DNA of 64,000 nt from DATJGR01 sp963735085 (lineage in GTDB: Bacteria > Pseudomonadota > Gammaproteobacteria > Pseudomonadales > Azotimanducaceae), in contig CAVTJP010000010.1 of NCBI GenBank assembly GCA_963735085.1, forward strand, positions 62,001-126,000, in the 5' to 3' direction. Position numbers and translations under genes: made by a program. Under the pieces are notes generated by a model. That model did no database searches. It was given only the letters and a program-made list of their open reading frames with translations, and was not told where the DNA came from. Below are positions 35,673-43,689 of this stretch, piece by piece (position 1 is the first letter of the stretch; each line of letters begins with the position of its first letter).

Positions 35673-37553
35673 CTAAATAATCACCCGAACCCCACCGAGC
35701 ATGTCGATCTCGTGCGGAAAAGCTCCGCCCGGTGTGCCCATGAACATCATGTTGTGAGGGATGCCGAGTCGGGTTGACAGGCCCTCGACCAGTTCGGGGC
35801 CGAATTCGCCTTTAACCGTCAGGAAATCGATGCGAAGCTGCGGATAGAGGCGATCGAGCATCTCGACGTGCTCCTGCAGCTTGGGCGGGATCGCGGCTTC
35901 CTTGTCGAAGACGTGGACCACCCGCAAGCACCGCGTCTGTTCGTTGGCGAGTACATAGAGGATGGCGCGGTTCACGTCGACGACGTCATCGTCGGGACAG
36001 AAGAAGATCACCGGGCGCCGGCTGATCTCGTCGATCTTGTTCAGGATGTAGCTGCCGATTGCGTCGTTGGCGAACTTGATTTTCTGCAGAATTTCCCGAG
36101 ACGCGAACAGGGCGATCTTCATCAGTTGGATGCGCAGGAATACCGCAGCGATCAGCACGAGGCCGATGCCGTAATACTCGGCGAACAGCGCGACGTCGCG
36201 CGCACCGACCATCAGATTACCGGCGAGAGCCGCCAGCACTGCGGCAAGCGCGACGATGACGGTTGGCCAGCTTGCGCGAATGGTTCGTGGCAGGCGTGTG
36301 CGCCTGATCTTCAGCAGCATGTTGCCCAGTGCGTACAGCGCCATGACGCTGAGGAATGCCAGCGTATACACCACGCCGAGGTCGGTCAGATTGCCGGCGG
36401 TGGCATACAGGATCGATGCGCACAGCGCGGCGAAGCCGAGGATGATCCAGTGATTCGTCTCACGCCATCTGTTCACACGCAACAGAAACGGCGGCAGGCA
36501 CTCGTCGATCGCCATGCGCCGTACCAGCCCGTTCACGCCTACGTAGCTCGTCAACACCGCGCCGCACAGCACCAGCATCGCATCGATGCTGATCCACGAC
36601 GCGAACACACCTCCGATGGTGCGTTCGCCCATACGCGCCAACAGATCCGGTGGGCCGGCCTGCACGGTTGCCAACGGCAGCAAGCCGAACGACAACAGGC
36701 TGATCAGCGGATTGAACACGATCACCGTGATCCACATGTAGCGCAGCGTTTTCGGAAACACGCCGCGTTTCTGCTGTTCGATGAAGTTCGCCGAACTCTC
36801 GAAGCCGCTGACGCCGAGCATCGCCGCGGCGAAGCCAAAGAACAGCGCGTGCCCGATCGTGGCAGTTGGCGGCAATGCCCAGTTGAAATGAAACAGGTCC
36901 GGATTCGAGATCACCACGACGATGCCGGACAGCGCCAGTACGCTGAGCGTGGCGATGTGGGTGACGAAGATCACCAGCGCGACCAGCGAGGATTCCTCCA
37001 GCCCCAGAATATTGAGCAGCGCGAAGAAGCCGAGTACGCCGAGAGTTGCCCAGAAGACGTTGAGGCCGGCAAACAGGTCGTGTCCGTAGTGCATTGCATC
37101 GGTGGCGCTCACCACCGCAGTTGCGGCGTATGAAAGCAAAGTCAACCCGGCGGCCGCGGCTGCGAAGCGTTTGTTGGTGGTGTTGAGCAGCAGCGTGTAG
37201 GTACCGCCGTTCAATGGCAGCGCGCTGCCGACCTCGCCATAGATCTTGCGGTATAGATACAGCAGGCCGCCCACCAGCAGCAGCACCAGCGGCGCGAGCA
37301 TGCCCGCTTGCGCAGCACACAGCGCCGAAACGTACAGCACGCTCGAGGAAATGTCGTTGCCGCAGATGGCGGTCGAGCGCCAAGTGTCGAGGATGTGAGC
37401 CTTGCGATAGCGATTGCGCACGACATTGGCGCCGGCGGTATCGAGATCGAGGATCTGTTCGGTTTGTCCGTGGCCCGCGAACGCAAAATATTCTTCGAAT
37501 GATTGTGCGGGCGGGGCAGCCTGCTCTGGGTCCGTCGTGCTCGAGTCCGGCAT
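35673..37553 (-). CDS. APC-superfamily amino-acid permease with C-terminal cytosolic domain
   Basis: The 626-residue transporter has about 12 membrane segments (residues 65-480). GNDISSSVLYVSALCAAQAG forms the first helix motif, GSALPLNGGTYTLLLN matches the APC consensus, and GVSGFESSANFIEQQKRGVFPKT is a loop motif. A further 140 residues form a soluble domain (RRPVIFFCPDDDVVDVNRAILYVLANE) resembling a universal-stress or nucleotide-binding fold, which may regulate it. The N-terminus is a 60-residue cytosolic stretch. Substrate unknown. Confidence 0.88.
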   Translation of the reverse strand: MPDSSTTDPEQAAPPAQSFEEYFAFAGHGQTEQILDLDTAGANVVRNRYRKAHILDTWRSTAICGNDISSSVLYVSALCAAQAGMLAPLVLLLVGGLLYLYRKIYGEVGSALPLNGGTYTLLLNTTNKRFAAAAAGLTLLSYAATAVVSATDAMHYGHDLFAGLNVFWATLGVLGFFALLNILGLEESSLVALVIFVTHIATLSVLALSGIVVVISNPDLFHFNWALPPTATIGHALFFGFAAAMLGVSGFESSANFIEQQKRGVFPKTLRYMWITVIVFNPLISLLSFGLLPLATVQAGPPDLLARMGERTIGGVFASWISIDAMLVLCGAVLTSYVGVNGLVRRMAIDECLPPFLLRVNRWRETNHWIILGFAALCASILYATAGNLTDLGVVYTLAFLSVMALYALGNMLLKIRRTRLPRTIRASWPTVIVALAAVLAALAGNLMVGARDVALFAEYYGIGLVLIAAVFLRIQLMKIALFASREILQKIKFANDAIGSYILNKIDEISRRPVIFFCPDDDVVDVNRAILYVLANEQTRCLRVVHVFDKEAAIPPKLQEHVEMLDRLYPQLRIDFLTVKGEFGPELVEGLSTRLGIPHNMMFMGTPGGAFPHEIDMLGGVRVII

Positions 37554-37921
37554 TGTCGCTCTCTTGTCGCTGGGTTCGTGCTACGCGGAACTGTTGTTAC
37601 GATGTTCGTATTGGCGGGTGAGCGTCATTTTATGGTCAATGCGGCAACATTCAATAGCGGACGCCGCGAGCGACCTCGTCGTGCAAAGGCGCGCCTGTGT
37701 GCTCCTCCGCAGGAGCATGGATATTGAGTCTCAGCCGCGCGACGGGTGTTGCGCTGCTCGCGAGCTTCCTCGTTTGGCTGCGTCTCACGCTGGCAGATGT
37801 CAATCAGCCCGGCGCATCCCGATGCGGTTGACCTGAACGGCGACGGTGAGGCGGGGGAGTTGCAGGTTCACAGCGGCGACCATATTCCCGGGATGTATCT
37901 GTGACGTTTTTCTTTCAGCGT
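37554..37921. other. Intergenic region with a possible decayed small gene
   Basis: These 368 bases separate two minus-strand genes. Apart from the possible broken EF-hand frame listed separately, I see no gene, repeat or clear terminator. Confidence 0.5.
37724..37904 (+). pseudogene. Possible frameshifted small secreted EF-hand-like protein
   Basis: A frame from TTG 37724 (AGGAG eight bases upstream) reads like a signal peptide (LSRATGVALLASFLVWLRL, then TLADVNQPG) and stops at 37829. The +1 frame from about 37797 reads DAVDLNGDGEAGEL, an EF-hand-like calcium loop, and stops at 37904. One base insertion or deletion would join them into a protein of about 60 residues. The pieces are short, so this could be chance. 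Confidence 0.25.
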
Positions 37922-38737
37922 CTACGCGCCTCGTTCACGCTGCTTTGCCAACGCCGCCGCCACGCCGCCAAGCTGGCGCGGTCCGGGTTCGAGGTGCGCC
38001 TCGCGTTCGGCGCGCGTCATCTCCAGCACCATATAGCTGGAGTGGGTCGCATGTAACGCGTTGCGATAACCCATTGCGTCCTGTGCGCCGTTGATCGATT
38101 GCTTCAGCATTCGAAGCGTCAACAGATCGTTGTCGGCCCAGCGTTCGGCCTGTGCCATCACTGCGCTTTCCAGTTGGTCGGCCGGAACCACTTCCGAGAC
38201 CAGCCCCAGTTGCTTCGCCTCGGCGGCGGGAATAAAGCGATTCTCGAACAGGATGCGCTTCGCATTGCGCACGCCGAGATCCCAAGGTGCGGTGAATAGT
38301 TGCAGATGCGACGGCAGGAACTGCGCATTTTCGGCCGCGATGATGATGTCCATGCACGATGCGATCAGGAAGCCGCCGAAGATGCAGTAGCCTTGTACCT
38401 GCGCGATCGTCGGCTTCTTCAGGTCGCGCCAGCGCAGTGAGTTTTCCACGTACAGATGCCAGGAGCGGTTGATGCGTCCCAACGCCCCGTCGCCAAACGG
38501 TTTGGTGTCGCGATCCTCGACTTCATCGGGTGTGCCCAGATCGTGACCGGCCGAGAAATGATCGCCGGCGCCGGCGAGCACGACGACGTGAACGCTGTTG
38601 TCGCGGTCTGCATCGGCGAACGCCGCGGTCATTTCGTCGAGCATCAGGCGCGACTGCGCGTTGCGGTATTGGGGTCGATTGAGCCGAATGATCGCAATGC
38701 GGCCGCGTTGCGCTACGTCGATGTGTCGATACGTCAT
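37922..38737 (-). CDS. Enoyl-CoA hydratase/isomerase family protein
   Basis: The 271-residue crotonase-fold protein has RIAIIRLNRPQYRNAQSRLM near the start and an oxyanion-hole segment GAGDHFSAGHDLGTPDE. The second half of the active site is QGYCIFGGFLIASCMDIIIAAENAQF. The usual catalytic Glu positions are not obvious, so it could be a hydratase, isomerase or hydrolase on a CoA thioester. A GGAAG precedes the ATG. It stands alone. Confidence 0.92.
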   Translation of the reverse strand: MTYRHIDVAQRGRIAIIRLNRPQYRNAQSRLMLDEMTAAFADADRDNSVHVVVLAGAGDHFSAGHDLGTPDEVEDRDTKPFGDGALGRINRSWHLYVENSLRWRDLKKPTIAQVQGYCIFGGFLIASCMDIIIAAENAQFLPSHLQLFTAPWDLGVRNAKRILFENRFIPAAEAKQLGLVSEVVPADQLESAVMAQAERWADNDLLTLRMLKQSINGAQDAMGYRNALHATHSSYMVLEMTRAEREAHLEPGPRQLGGVAAALAKQRERGA

Positions 38738-38781
38738 TGGAGCTTCCTTTAGTGCGTAGTGCGGTCCGGCTCGGCGCGATT

Positions 38782-38809
38782 CCCTCAGAAGGATAATTGA
38801 TTTTGAGGG
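38782..38809. promoter_or_regulatory. Nine-base near-perfect inverted repeat upstream of enoyl-CoA hydratase
   Basis: CCCTCAGAA and TTTTGAGGG pair with one mismatch around a 10-base loop, 44 bases upstream of the enoyl-CoA hydratase start and about 70 before the next plus-strand gene. No T-run follows, so an operator is more likely than a terminator. Weak evidence. Confidence 0.28.
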
Positions 38810-38877
38810 TCGCGCATTTGGATTGCTTGGCGGCCAGAGCAGATAATCGTATGCCGCAATTGCGTGAGAGATAACCG

Positions 38878-39204
38878 GTGACTGAAGCCGCCGACGAGGC
38901 GCTGGTATCCAGCGCCATTCAGATTCTGCTCTCGGAGAAGCGCACGTCGCTATCGATGATGCGCACCGGAATCACGATCATCGCGCTGCCGCTGACGATC
39001 ACCAGCGCGCTCATTGCGACGTCGAAGTTGTACGAGGTTGATCGCGTTGCACTCCTGCTGGTTGTGGTGATGACCGTCAACGCGCTGCTGCTGGGGTTGG
39101 GTGTGACGCTGGTCGTGCGTGCATACCGCAGCATCGCCAAATACGCACGGCTGCTCGATCAGTTGAAAAAGGACCATCCATCGATGAGCCAATATCTCGA
39201 TTGA
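38878..39204 (+). CDS. Small inner-membrane protein, DUF202/YidH-like
   Basis: The 108-residue product starts at GTG 38878. It opens ILLSEKRTSLSMMRTGITII, the pattern of DUF202 (ExRTxLxxxRT), then has two to three membrane helices (LPLTITSALIATSKL; LLLVVVMTVNALLLGLGVTLVV) and a charged tail. Function in the family is unknown. No coupling to neighbours. Confidence 0.75.
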   Translation: MTEAADEALVSSAIQILLSEKRTSLSMMRTGITIIALPLTITSALIATSKLYEVDRVALLLVVVMTVNALLLGLGVTLVVRAYRSIAKYARLLDQLKKDHPSMSQYLD

Positions 39205-39345
39205 AGCAACGCGCTATTTGCATCAAGCTGATTGATGGAACGTGCGCGGCTGCGCCGGGTCGAATTAGTGAAGACCGGGATTGGCCGTGTGGTGGCGTTG
39301 GTGGGCGAGCGTAAAATGAACGAGCTGGTTAAACGGGGGTGCAAT

Positions 39346-40020
39346 ATGCGTGTACTGGTGTTGAGTCTGGCCGCTTTGTTGGTCGTCGGCTGCGGCAAGG
39401 CTTCGCCGCCGCCCGCTCCGCCACCTGCGCCGGCCGTTCAGGCGCCGCCGCCCGATGCCGATCACGACGGAGTCCCGGATTCCAGCGACAAATGTCCGAA
39501 TACCCCGGCAGGCGTAGCCGTGGACCAGAACGGATGCTCTCTCGACGCGGACAACGACGGCGTGCCAGATTCGTTGGACAAGTGTCCAAACACGCCGGCC
39601 GGCGTAAAGGTCGACGAGACAGGCTGTGCGGTGCGTCTGGCTGCTGAGAAAGACTTCACGCTGAAGGTGGATTTCGCCAGCGGGTCTGCCACGATCAACG
39701 GCGACATCACCGGCGGCGTCCTGGCCGACGTGGCAGCGCTGCTGAAGCAGTACCCGGAATCGACAGTGCGTATCGAGGGCTACACGGATGATCGCGGTTC
39801 GGCCGCGAGCAACAAGAGCCTGTCGCAGAAACGAGCCGAAGCCGTGGCCAAAGTGCTGGTGGACAAGCTCAGTATCGATACGGCGCGGGTCAGCGCCAAG
39901 GGCTTCGGTGAAGCCAATCCGGTGGCGTCCAACAAGACCGCCGAGGGCCGTGAACAGAATCGCCGAGTTGTGGCTGTGGTGCTGCCCGCGCCGCCGCCGG
40001 CGGCGACGCCTCAGTCGTGA
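39346..40020 (+). CDS. OmpA-family lipoprotein with two calcium-binding (TSP3-type) repeats
   Basis: I start at ATG 39346, giving a 224-residue protein with lipobox MRVLVLSLAALLVVGC (Cys16). A proline-rich linker leads to two near-identical 28-residue repeats of the form DxDxDGVPDSxDKCPNTPAG, each with one Cys pair. Then comes an OmpA C-terminal peptidoglycan-binding domain (VRIEGYTDDRGSAASNKSLSQ, AEGREQNRRV). It should tether the outer membrane to the cell wall. The repeats resemble thrombospondin type 3 calcium-binding repeats, common in OprF-like proteins. Confidence 0.93.
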   Translation: MRVLVLSLAALLVVGCGKASPPPAPPPAPAVQAPPPDADHDGVPDSSDKCPNTPAGVAVDQNGCSLDADNDGVPDSLDKCPNTPAGVKVDETGCAVRLAAEKDFTLKVDFASGSATINGDITGGVLADVAALLKQYPESTVRIEGYTDDRGSAASNKSLSQKRAEAVAKVLVDKLSIDTARVSAKGFGEANPVASNKTAEGREQNRRVVAVVLPAPPPAATPQS

Positions 40021-40069
40021 GGCCACGAAGCGGCCTCCGCCAGGATTGTTGAATCCCGCGGCAGTTGTC

Positions 40070-40846
40070 TTAAAAATCCTGATGCTCGCCCGGGTCGGCG
40101 CCATGACGGGTATCGTCGGCGAGCTTTGTCAGCGCCAGACACCTGCCGCCAGTGATTCCCAGCGCCTCATCGGTGGCCAATAGCTGCGGTTTGAACAGCG
40201 CGGCCACAGCCGTGGAGCTTCGCGCAGCCAGCCGCGCGCTGCCGAGCAGCAGACGGCGCTTCAGTGAGGGATTGCGCGGACGTGCGGGTGCCAGCGCGGC
40301 GTGAACACGATAGTTCCTGTTGGCGAGAATGAAGCGGATAACCCTGGCGATTGGCGGCCAGTTTGAGTCGTCGAACGCAACCACGCCACCGACGCGTAAC
40401 ATCCGATCGATGTAGAAGAAGTCGATCAGGCAGTGATCGAATGTGTGGCCGCCGTCTATGAAGGCGAAATCGACTTTGAGTCCGTCTGCGTCGAGTTGCG
40501 GCAGTACGTGCTGAGAATCCGACGCATGGAATTCGACGATACCTTCGTGTCCCGCGTTCTTCAGGTTTGCCAAGCCGGCACCGAAGCCCCAGGTCGCGGT
40601 CTGCTGGTACGGATCGATCACGATGTGTCGCGTCGTGGGCGTCTTCTGCAGCGCGTCGCAGATGAACATCGCCGATACGCCGTACGCGAGTCCGACCTCG
40701 ATCGACACGGTCGGGTTCGCCGCGTGCACAATCCGGCTCAGGAAATCGCCTTCTTCGCGAGGAATGTTTGCGCGTACCTTGATGATCTGTCCGTCCGGAC
40801 CTTCGAATTCGCCGGCATCGAGAATGCGCTCGAGGATCTTGTTCAT
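40070..40846 (-). CDS. Class I SAM-dependent methyltransferase (Methyltransf_24-like)
   Basis: The 258-residue protein has the SAM-binding motif SIEVGLAYGVSAMFICDAL. It also has acidic strand-end residues (RHIVIDPYQ; VDFAFIDGGHTFDHCLIDFFY) and GGVVAFDDSNWPP. The order of motifs fits the group acting on small molecules or sugars. The Arg-rich C-terminal part (RPRNPSLKRRLLLGSARLA) is unusual. It is separated by only 27 bases from the MFS gene and shares its direction, so they may be co-transcribed. Confidence 0.85.
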   Translation of the reverse strand: MNKILERILDAGEFEGPDGQIIKVRANIPREEGDFLSRIVHAANPTVSIEVGLAYGVSAMFICDALQKTPTTRHIVIDPYQQTATWGFGAGLANLKNAGHEGIVEFHASDSQHVLPQLDADGLKVDFAFIDGGHTFDHCLIDFFYIDRMLRVGGVVAFDDSNWPPIARVIRFILANRNYRVHAALAPARPRNPSLKRRLLLGSARLAARSSTAVAALFKPQLLATDEALGITGGRCLALTKLADDTRHGADPGEHQDF

Positions 40847-40873
40847 GGCCCGCTCACCTGTTTGAAGCCCTGT

Positions 40874-42565
40874 TTACGCGGAACGCACCGGATCGGTCAA
40901 TGGCTCGACGAGTTCGTGTGAATCCTGTGGATGTCCTGCCGCCGGCAACGAGCTGGTGCGACGCTCGATCATGCGTCGGACCCGCGGCGGCTCCGGCCCA
41001 CGGTGTAACGCTCGGAGGCGCTCCGGAATGATGGCGTCGTCGTGCGTCAGGCGATTGTTGAGCCGGATGTAGTCCAGCCAGGTCGGCGTTTCGTAGCGTT
41101 CGATCCACACTTCGGGATCGGAAAGATCGCGCAGCAAGGCCCAGCTCAGCGCGCCGTCGCGGCGTCGGATGCGGCGCCGCTCAGACATGGCACGTAGAAA
41201 TGCCAGAACGTCACCCTCGCGAATTGTGTATTCCACGGTAATCACAACCGGGCCGGTTCGAGGTTCTACTGCAACGGTGGTGGCCGGTTCCTTCCATTGC
41301 TGCAATGGGTCGAGATTGAGCGACTCGGCCTGGGAAAGCCGCAGCCAGCGGCCCAACAGTACGCAGATGAACATGACGGCGGTCGCCCACAGCAGTGCCG
41401 TCCTGACGCCTTCGTGTTTGGCAACGACGCCCCACAACCAACTGCCTCCGGCGAGTCCGCCGAATGCGGCCATTTGATACAACGACAACGCACGCGCCAC
41501 CACCCAGCGCGGCGCGGACATCTGCACAGCGACGTTGAACGTCGACAGTGCCAGCACCCAACCGGCGCCGGCAATGAGCAGCGCGGTCATCGTCAGCACC
41601 AAATAGCTGCTCAATGCGGCGACCAGTGCCGAGACGGCGAATGAAATGCTGGCGATACGAACGATCGCTTCAGTAGAAAGCAATTGCCGCAGGCGGGCGA
41701 TGCTGACGGCGCTGGTTACCGCCCCGATGCCGAATGCGCCCAGCAGCAAACCGTAGGTCAGCGGGCCACCCGCGATGAGTACTTTCGCGATCAGCGGCAT
41801 CAGCGCCATCACCGCGCTGGTACCGACGCAGAACAGTGCGCTGCGCATCAATACGATGCGGATCGCCGGTGACATCGCGACATAGCGGACGCCCGCTGCC
41901 ACTGCGATGCCGAGCGTCTCGGGCGGCAGCAGTTGTAACGGCGTAGGCCGTCGCCACCGCGCCAGCACCACGATCAGCCCGGTGTAGCTGGCTGCGTTGA
42001 TTGCAAACGCCGCCGCGGCGCCGGCCGCGGCAACGATCGCGCCACCGATTGCGGGCCCCACGCTGCGCGCCAAATTGAAGCCCATGCTGTTCAGCGCAAC
42101 TGCCCCGGGTACCTCACTACGCGGCACCATGTCGCCGACAGAAGCCTGCCAGGCGGGTGCGTTGAAGGCGGCGCCGCAGCCGATTAGAAACGTGAACAGC
42201 AGCAGCAACCAGGGGGTGATCAAGCCGCTCCAAGCGCAGACGGAGAGGGCCACAGACACGACCATCATGAAGCTCTGGGCGGCGAGCATCACGCGGCGCC
42301 GGTCGAGGTTGTCTGCTACTGCCCCGGCGACGAGAGACAGCAGCATGATCGGCAACGTCACCGACGCTTGTACCAGCGCAACCATGTCGGCGGATTTAGC
42401 GATCGACAGCATCATCCAGGATGCCCCGACCGACTGGATCATGCCGCCGAGATTGGACATTGTGCTGGCCATCCACACGCCGCGGAACACCGGGTGACCG
42501 AGCGGCGACAGCGCCGAAGGGGGTTCCGGTTGCTGCAACGGTTCTGGATCGGGTTGAGAGGCCAA
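40874..42565 (-). CDS. MFS exporter (enterobactin-exporter type) with C-terminal monooxygenase-like domain
   Basis: The 563-residue protein starts at TTG 42565, since the next ATG lies inside the first membrane helix. Twelve membrane segments span residues 30-430, with the MFS_3 signature MVPRSEVPGAVALNSMGFNLAR. The last 110 residues (VVITVEYTIREGDVLAFLRAMSE; DPEVWIERYETPTWLDYIRL) resemble a small dimeric ABM/EthD-type domain, which is often fused in this exporter group. It probably exports a small organic molecule. Start uncertain. Confidence 0.86.
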   Translation of the reverse strand: MASQPDPEPLQQPEPPSALSPLGHPVFRGVWMASTMSNLGGMIQSVGASWMMLSIAKSADMVALVQASVTLPIMLLSLVAGAVADNLDRRRVMLAAQSFMMVVSVALSVCAWSGLITPWLLLLFTFLIGCGAAFNAPAWQASVGDMVPRSEVPGAVALNSMGFNLARSVGPAIGGAIVAAAGAAAAFAINAASYTGLIVVLARWRRPTPLQLLPPETLGIAVAAGVRYVAMSPAIRIVLMRSALFCVGTSAVMALMPLIAKVLIAGGPLTYGLLLGAFGIGAVTSAVSIARLRQLLSTEAIVRIASISFAVSALVAALSSYLVLTMTALLIAGAGWVLALSTFNVAVQMSAPRWVVARALSLYQMAAFGGLAGGSWLWGVVAKHEGVRTALLWATAVMFICVLLGRWLRLSQAESLNLDPLQQWKEPATTVAVEPRTGPVVITVEYTIREGDVLAFLRAMSERRRIRRRDGALSWALLRDLSDPEVWIERYETPTWLDYIRLNNRLTHDDAIIPERLRALHRGPEPPRVRRMIERRTSSLPAAGHPQDSHELVEPLTDPVRSA

Positions 42566-42661
42566 GCGGGTTTCGCGGAATGGCTAGACTAAGCCGCGCA
42601 TTGTAGTGGAAATCCAAGTAGCGGAAATCGCACTCGAGGCCGGTGGTGTCCTACGAAACGA

Positions 42662-42982
42662 TCAGTGCCCGCCGCCGATCGCTTTGCGCCAGCGGAATCC
42701 ATCGGTCGTCATTTCGAACCGCTCGCGCGGATTCAACTGAATGCTGAATCCGAACTCGTCGGATTCGCCCTGCAGGCGGCCAAACGTCAGCCGGTCATTT
42801 ACACGCCAGCCGTAGATTCTGCCGCCGTCCATCGGCAACCGCTGCACCCCCCAGACATATTCGGTGAAGAACGGATCGGCGACGACTGTGCCAGGATCGG
42901 CCAGGTGCGCGAGTTGTTGGGGAGGGTCTGCCAATGCGACTGTGCCAAACAGTTGGAGCAGAAGCGCGATCAGGTATCTCAT
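42662..42982 (-). CDS. Small secreted hypothetical protein
   Basis: The 106-residue protein has a signal peptide (MRYLIALLLQLFGTVALA). The rest is rich in beta-type sequence (VWGVQRLPMDGGRIYGWRVND; GFSIQLNPRERFEMTTDGFRW). I do not recognise a family. It has no cysteine in the mature part and no membrane helix, so it is probably periplasmic. Confidence 0.65.
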   Translation of the reverse strand: MRYLIALLLQLFGTVALADPPQQLAHLADPGTVVADPFFTEYVWGVQRLPMDGGRIYGWRVNDRLTFGRLQGESDEFGFSIQLNPRERFEMTTDGFRWRKAIGGGH

Positions 42983-43129
42983 ACTGCAATACCGATACTG
43001 ACAACGGTGCCTTAACCGTACGTGATTACGGTGGAGAAAGACTGCGCAACGAATGTAGTGATGCCGTGGCTCGTATCCACTTTGTACGCCGAGTGTCAGC
43101 GGTGTCGGCGCATCCGTTGGGGTGAACCG

Positions 43130-43582
43130 CTATCTGACGGCCGGCCCCGACCTGGGTTCCGATGGCACGGGCGGGGCGCCTTTGGCCATCTCGGCAAGCC
43201 CCTTTTCGAGCGCGCCCCGGTACTGCTCGTAGGCGGGCCACTGCTCCTTCGTCAGCACCTTTTCTGCGGCGTCGTCCATCTTGTGGACCAGCGCGCGATC
43301 GCGGCTCTTGATCCGCATCGGCAGGTCGGGTGCGTTGCGTTTGATCTCCTTCTGGATCATCGCAAAATGGTCGGTAATGTATTGGCCGACAATCTTGTTG
43401 AACGCGGGCTTCTGTGCGTCGGTCATATTCATCGCGATGGCGGCCCTGACCACGTCGACGCTCATCCATGGAGGTAACTGCGGCAGCGGCTCGCTCGGAG
43501 GCACTGTCTCGGCAGCGGCAACACCGGCGGATGCGAACAACGCAATCAGTGCTACACGGCACAAGAAGGGATGTAACGACAT
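43130..43582 (-). CDS. Secreted helical hypothetical protein
   Basis: The 150-residue protein begins with a signal peptide (FLCRVALIALFASAGVAAA), with AGGAG before the ATG. The mature region is helical and charged (MNMTDAQKPAFNKIVGQYIT; EKVLTKEQWPAYEQYRGAL). A Pro-rich end follows. Its size and composition recall Spy/CpxP-type periplasmic proteins, but the LTxxQ signature is not certain. The divergent DUF2254 gene starts 107 bases away. Confidence 0.68.
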   Translation of the reverse strand: MSLHPFLCRVALIALFASAGVAAAETVPPSEPLPQLPPWMSVDVVRAAIAMNMTDAQKPAFNKIVGQYITDHFAMIQKEIKRNAPDLPMRIKSRDRALVHKMDDAAEKVLTKEQWPAYEQYRGALEKGLAEMAKGAPPVPSEPRSGPAVR

Positions 43583-43689
43583 GGCGGCTCCTGGTCCCGA
43601 TCAGCCCGAAGAGCCTAACAGAGCCACCGAGGATCGAGAACAGCGATCCTACGGAAACGCAGTGCGGTGTCTGCGTGATTTCGGGCAAG

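Noticed and set aside
35868..37133. Long plus-strand open frame (421 codons) opposite the APC permease
   Set aside because: Composition is His/Gln/Arg/Asp-rich, a mirror of the membrane gene on the other strand; the permease frame has clear motifs.
43468..43689. Longer N-terminus for the DUF2254 protein
   Set aside because: It would overlap the divergent secreted-protein gene and reads as low-complexity arginine-rich sequence.
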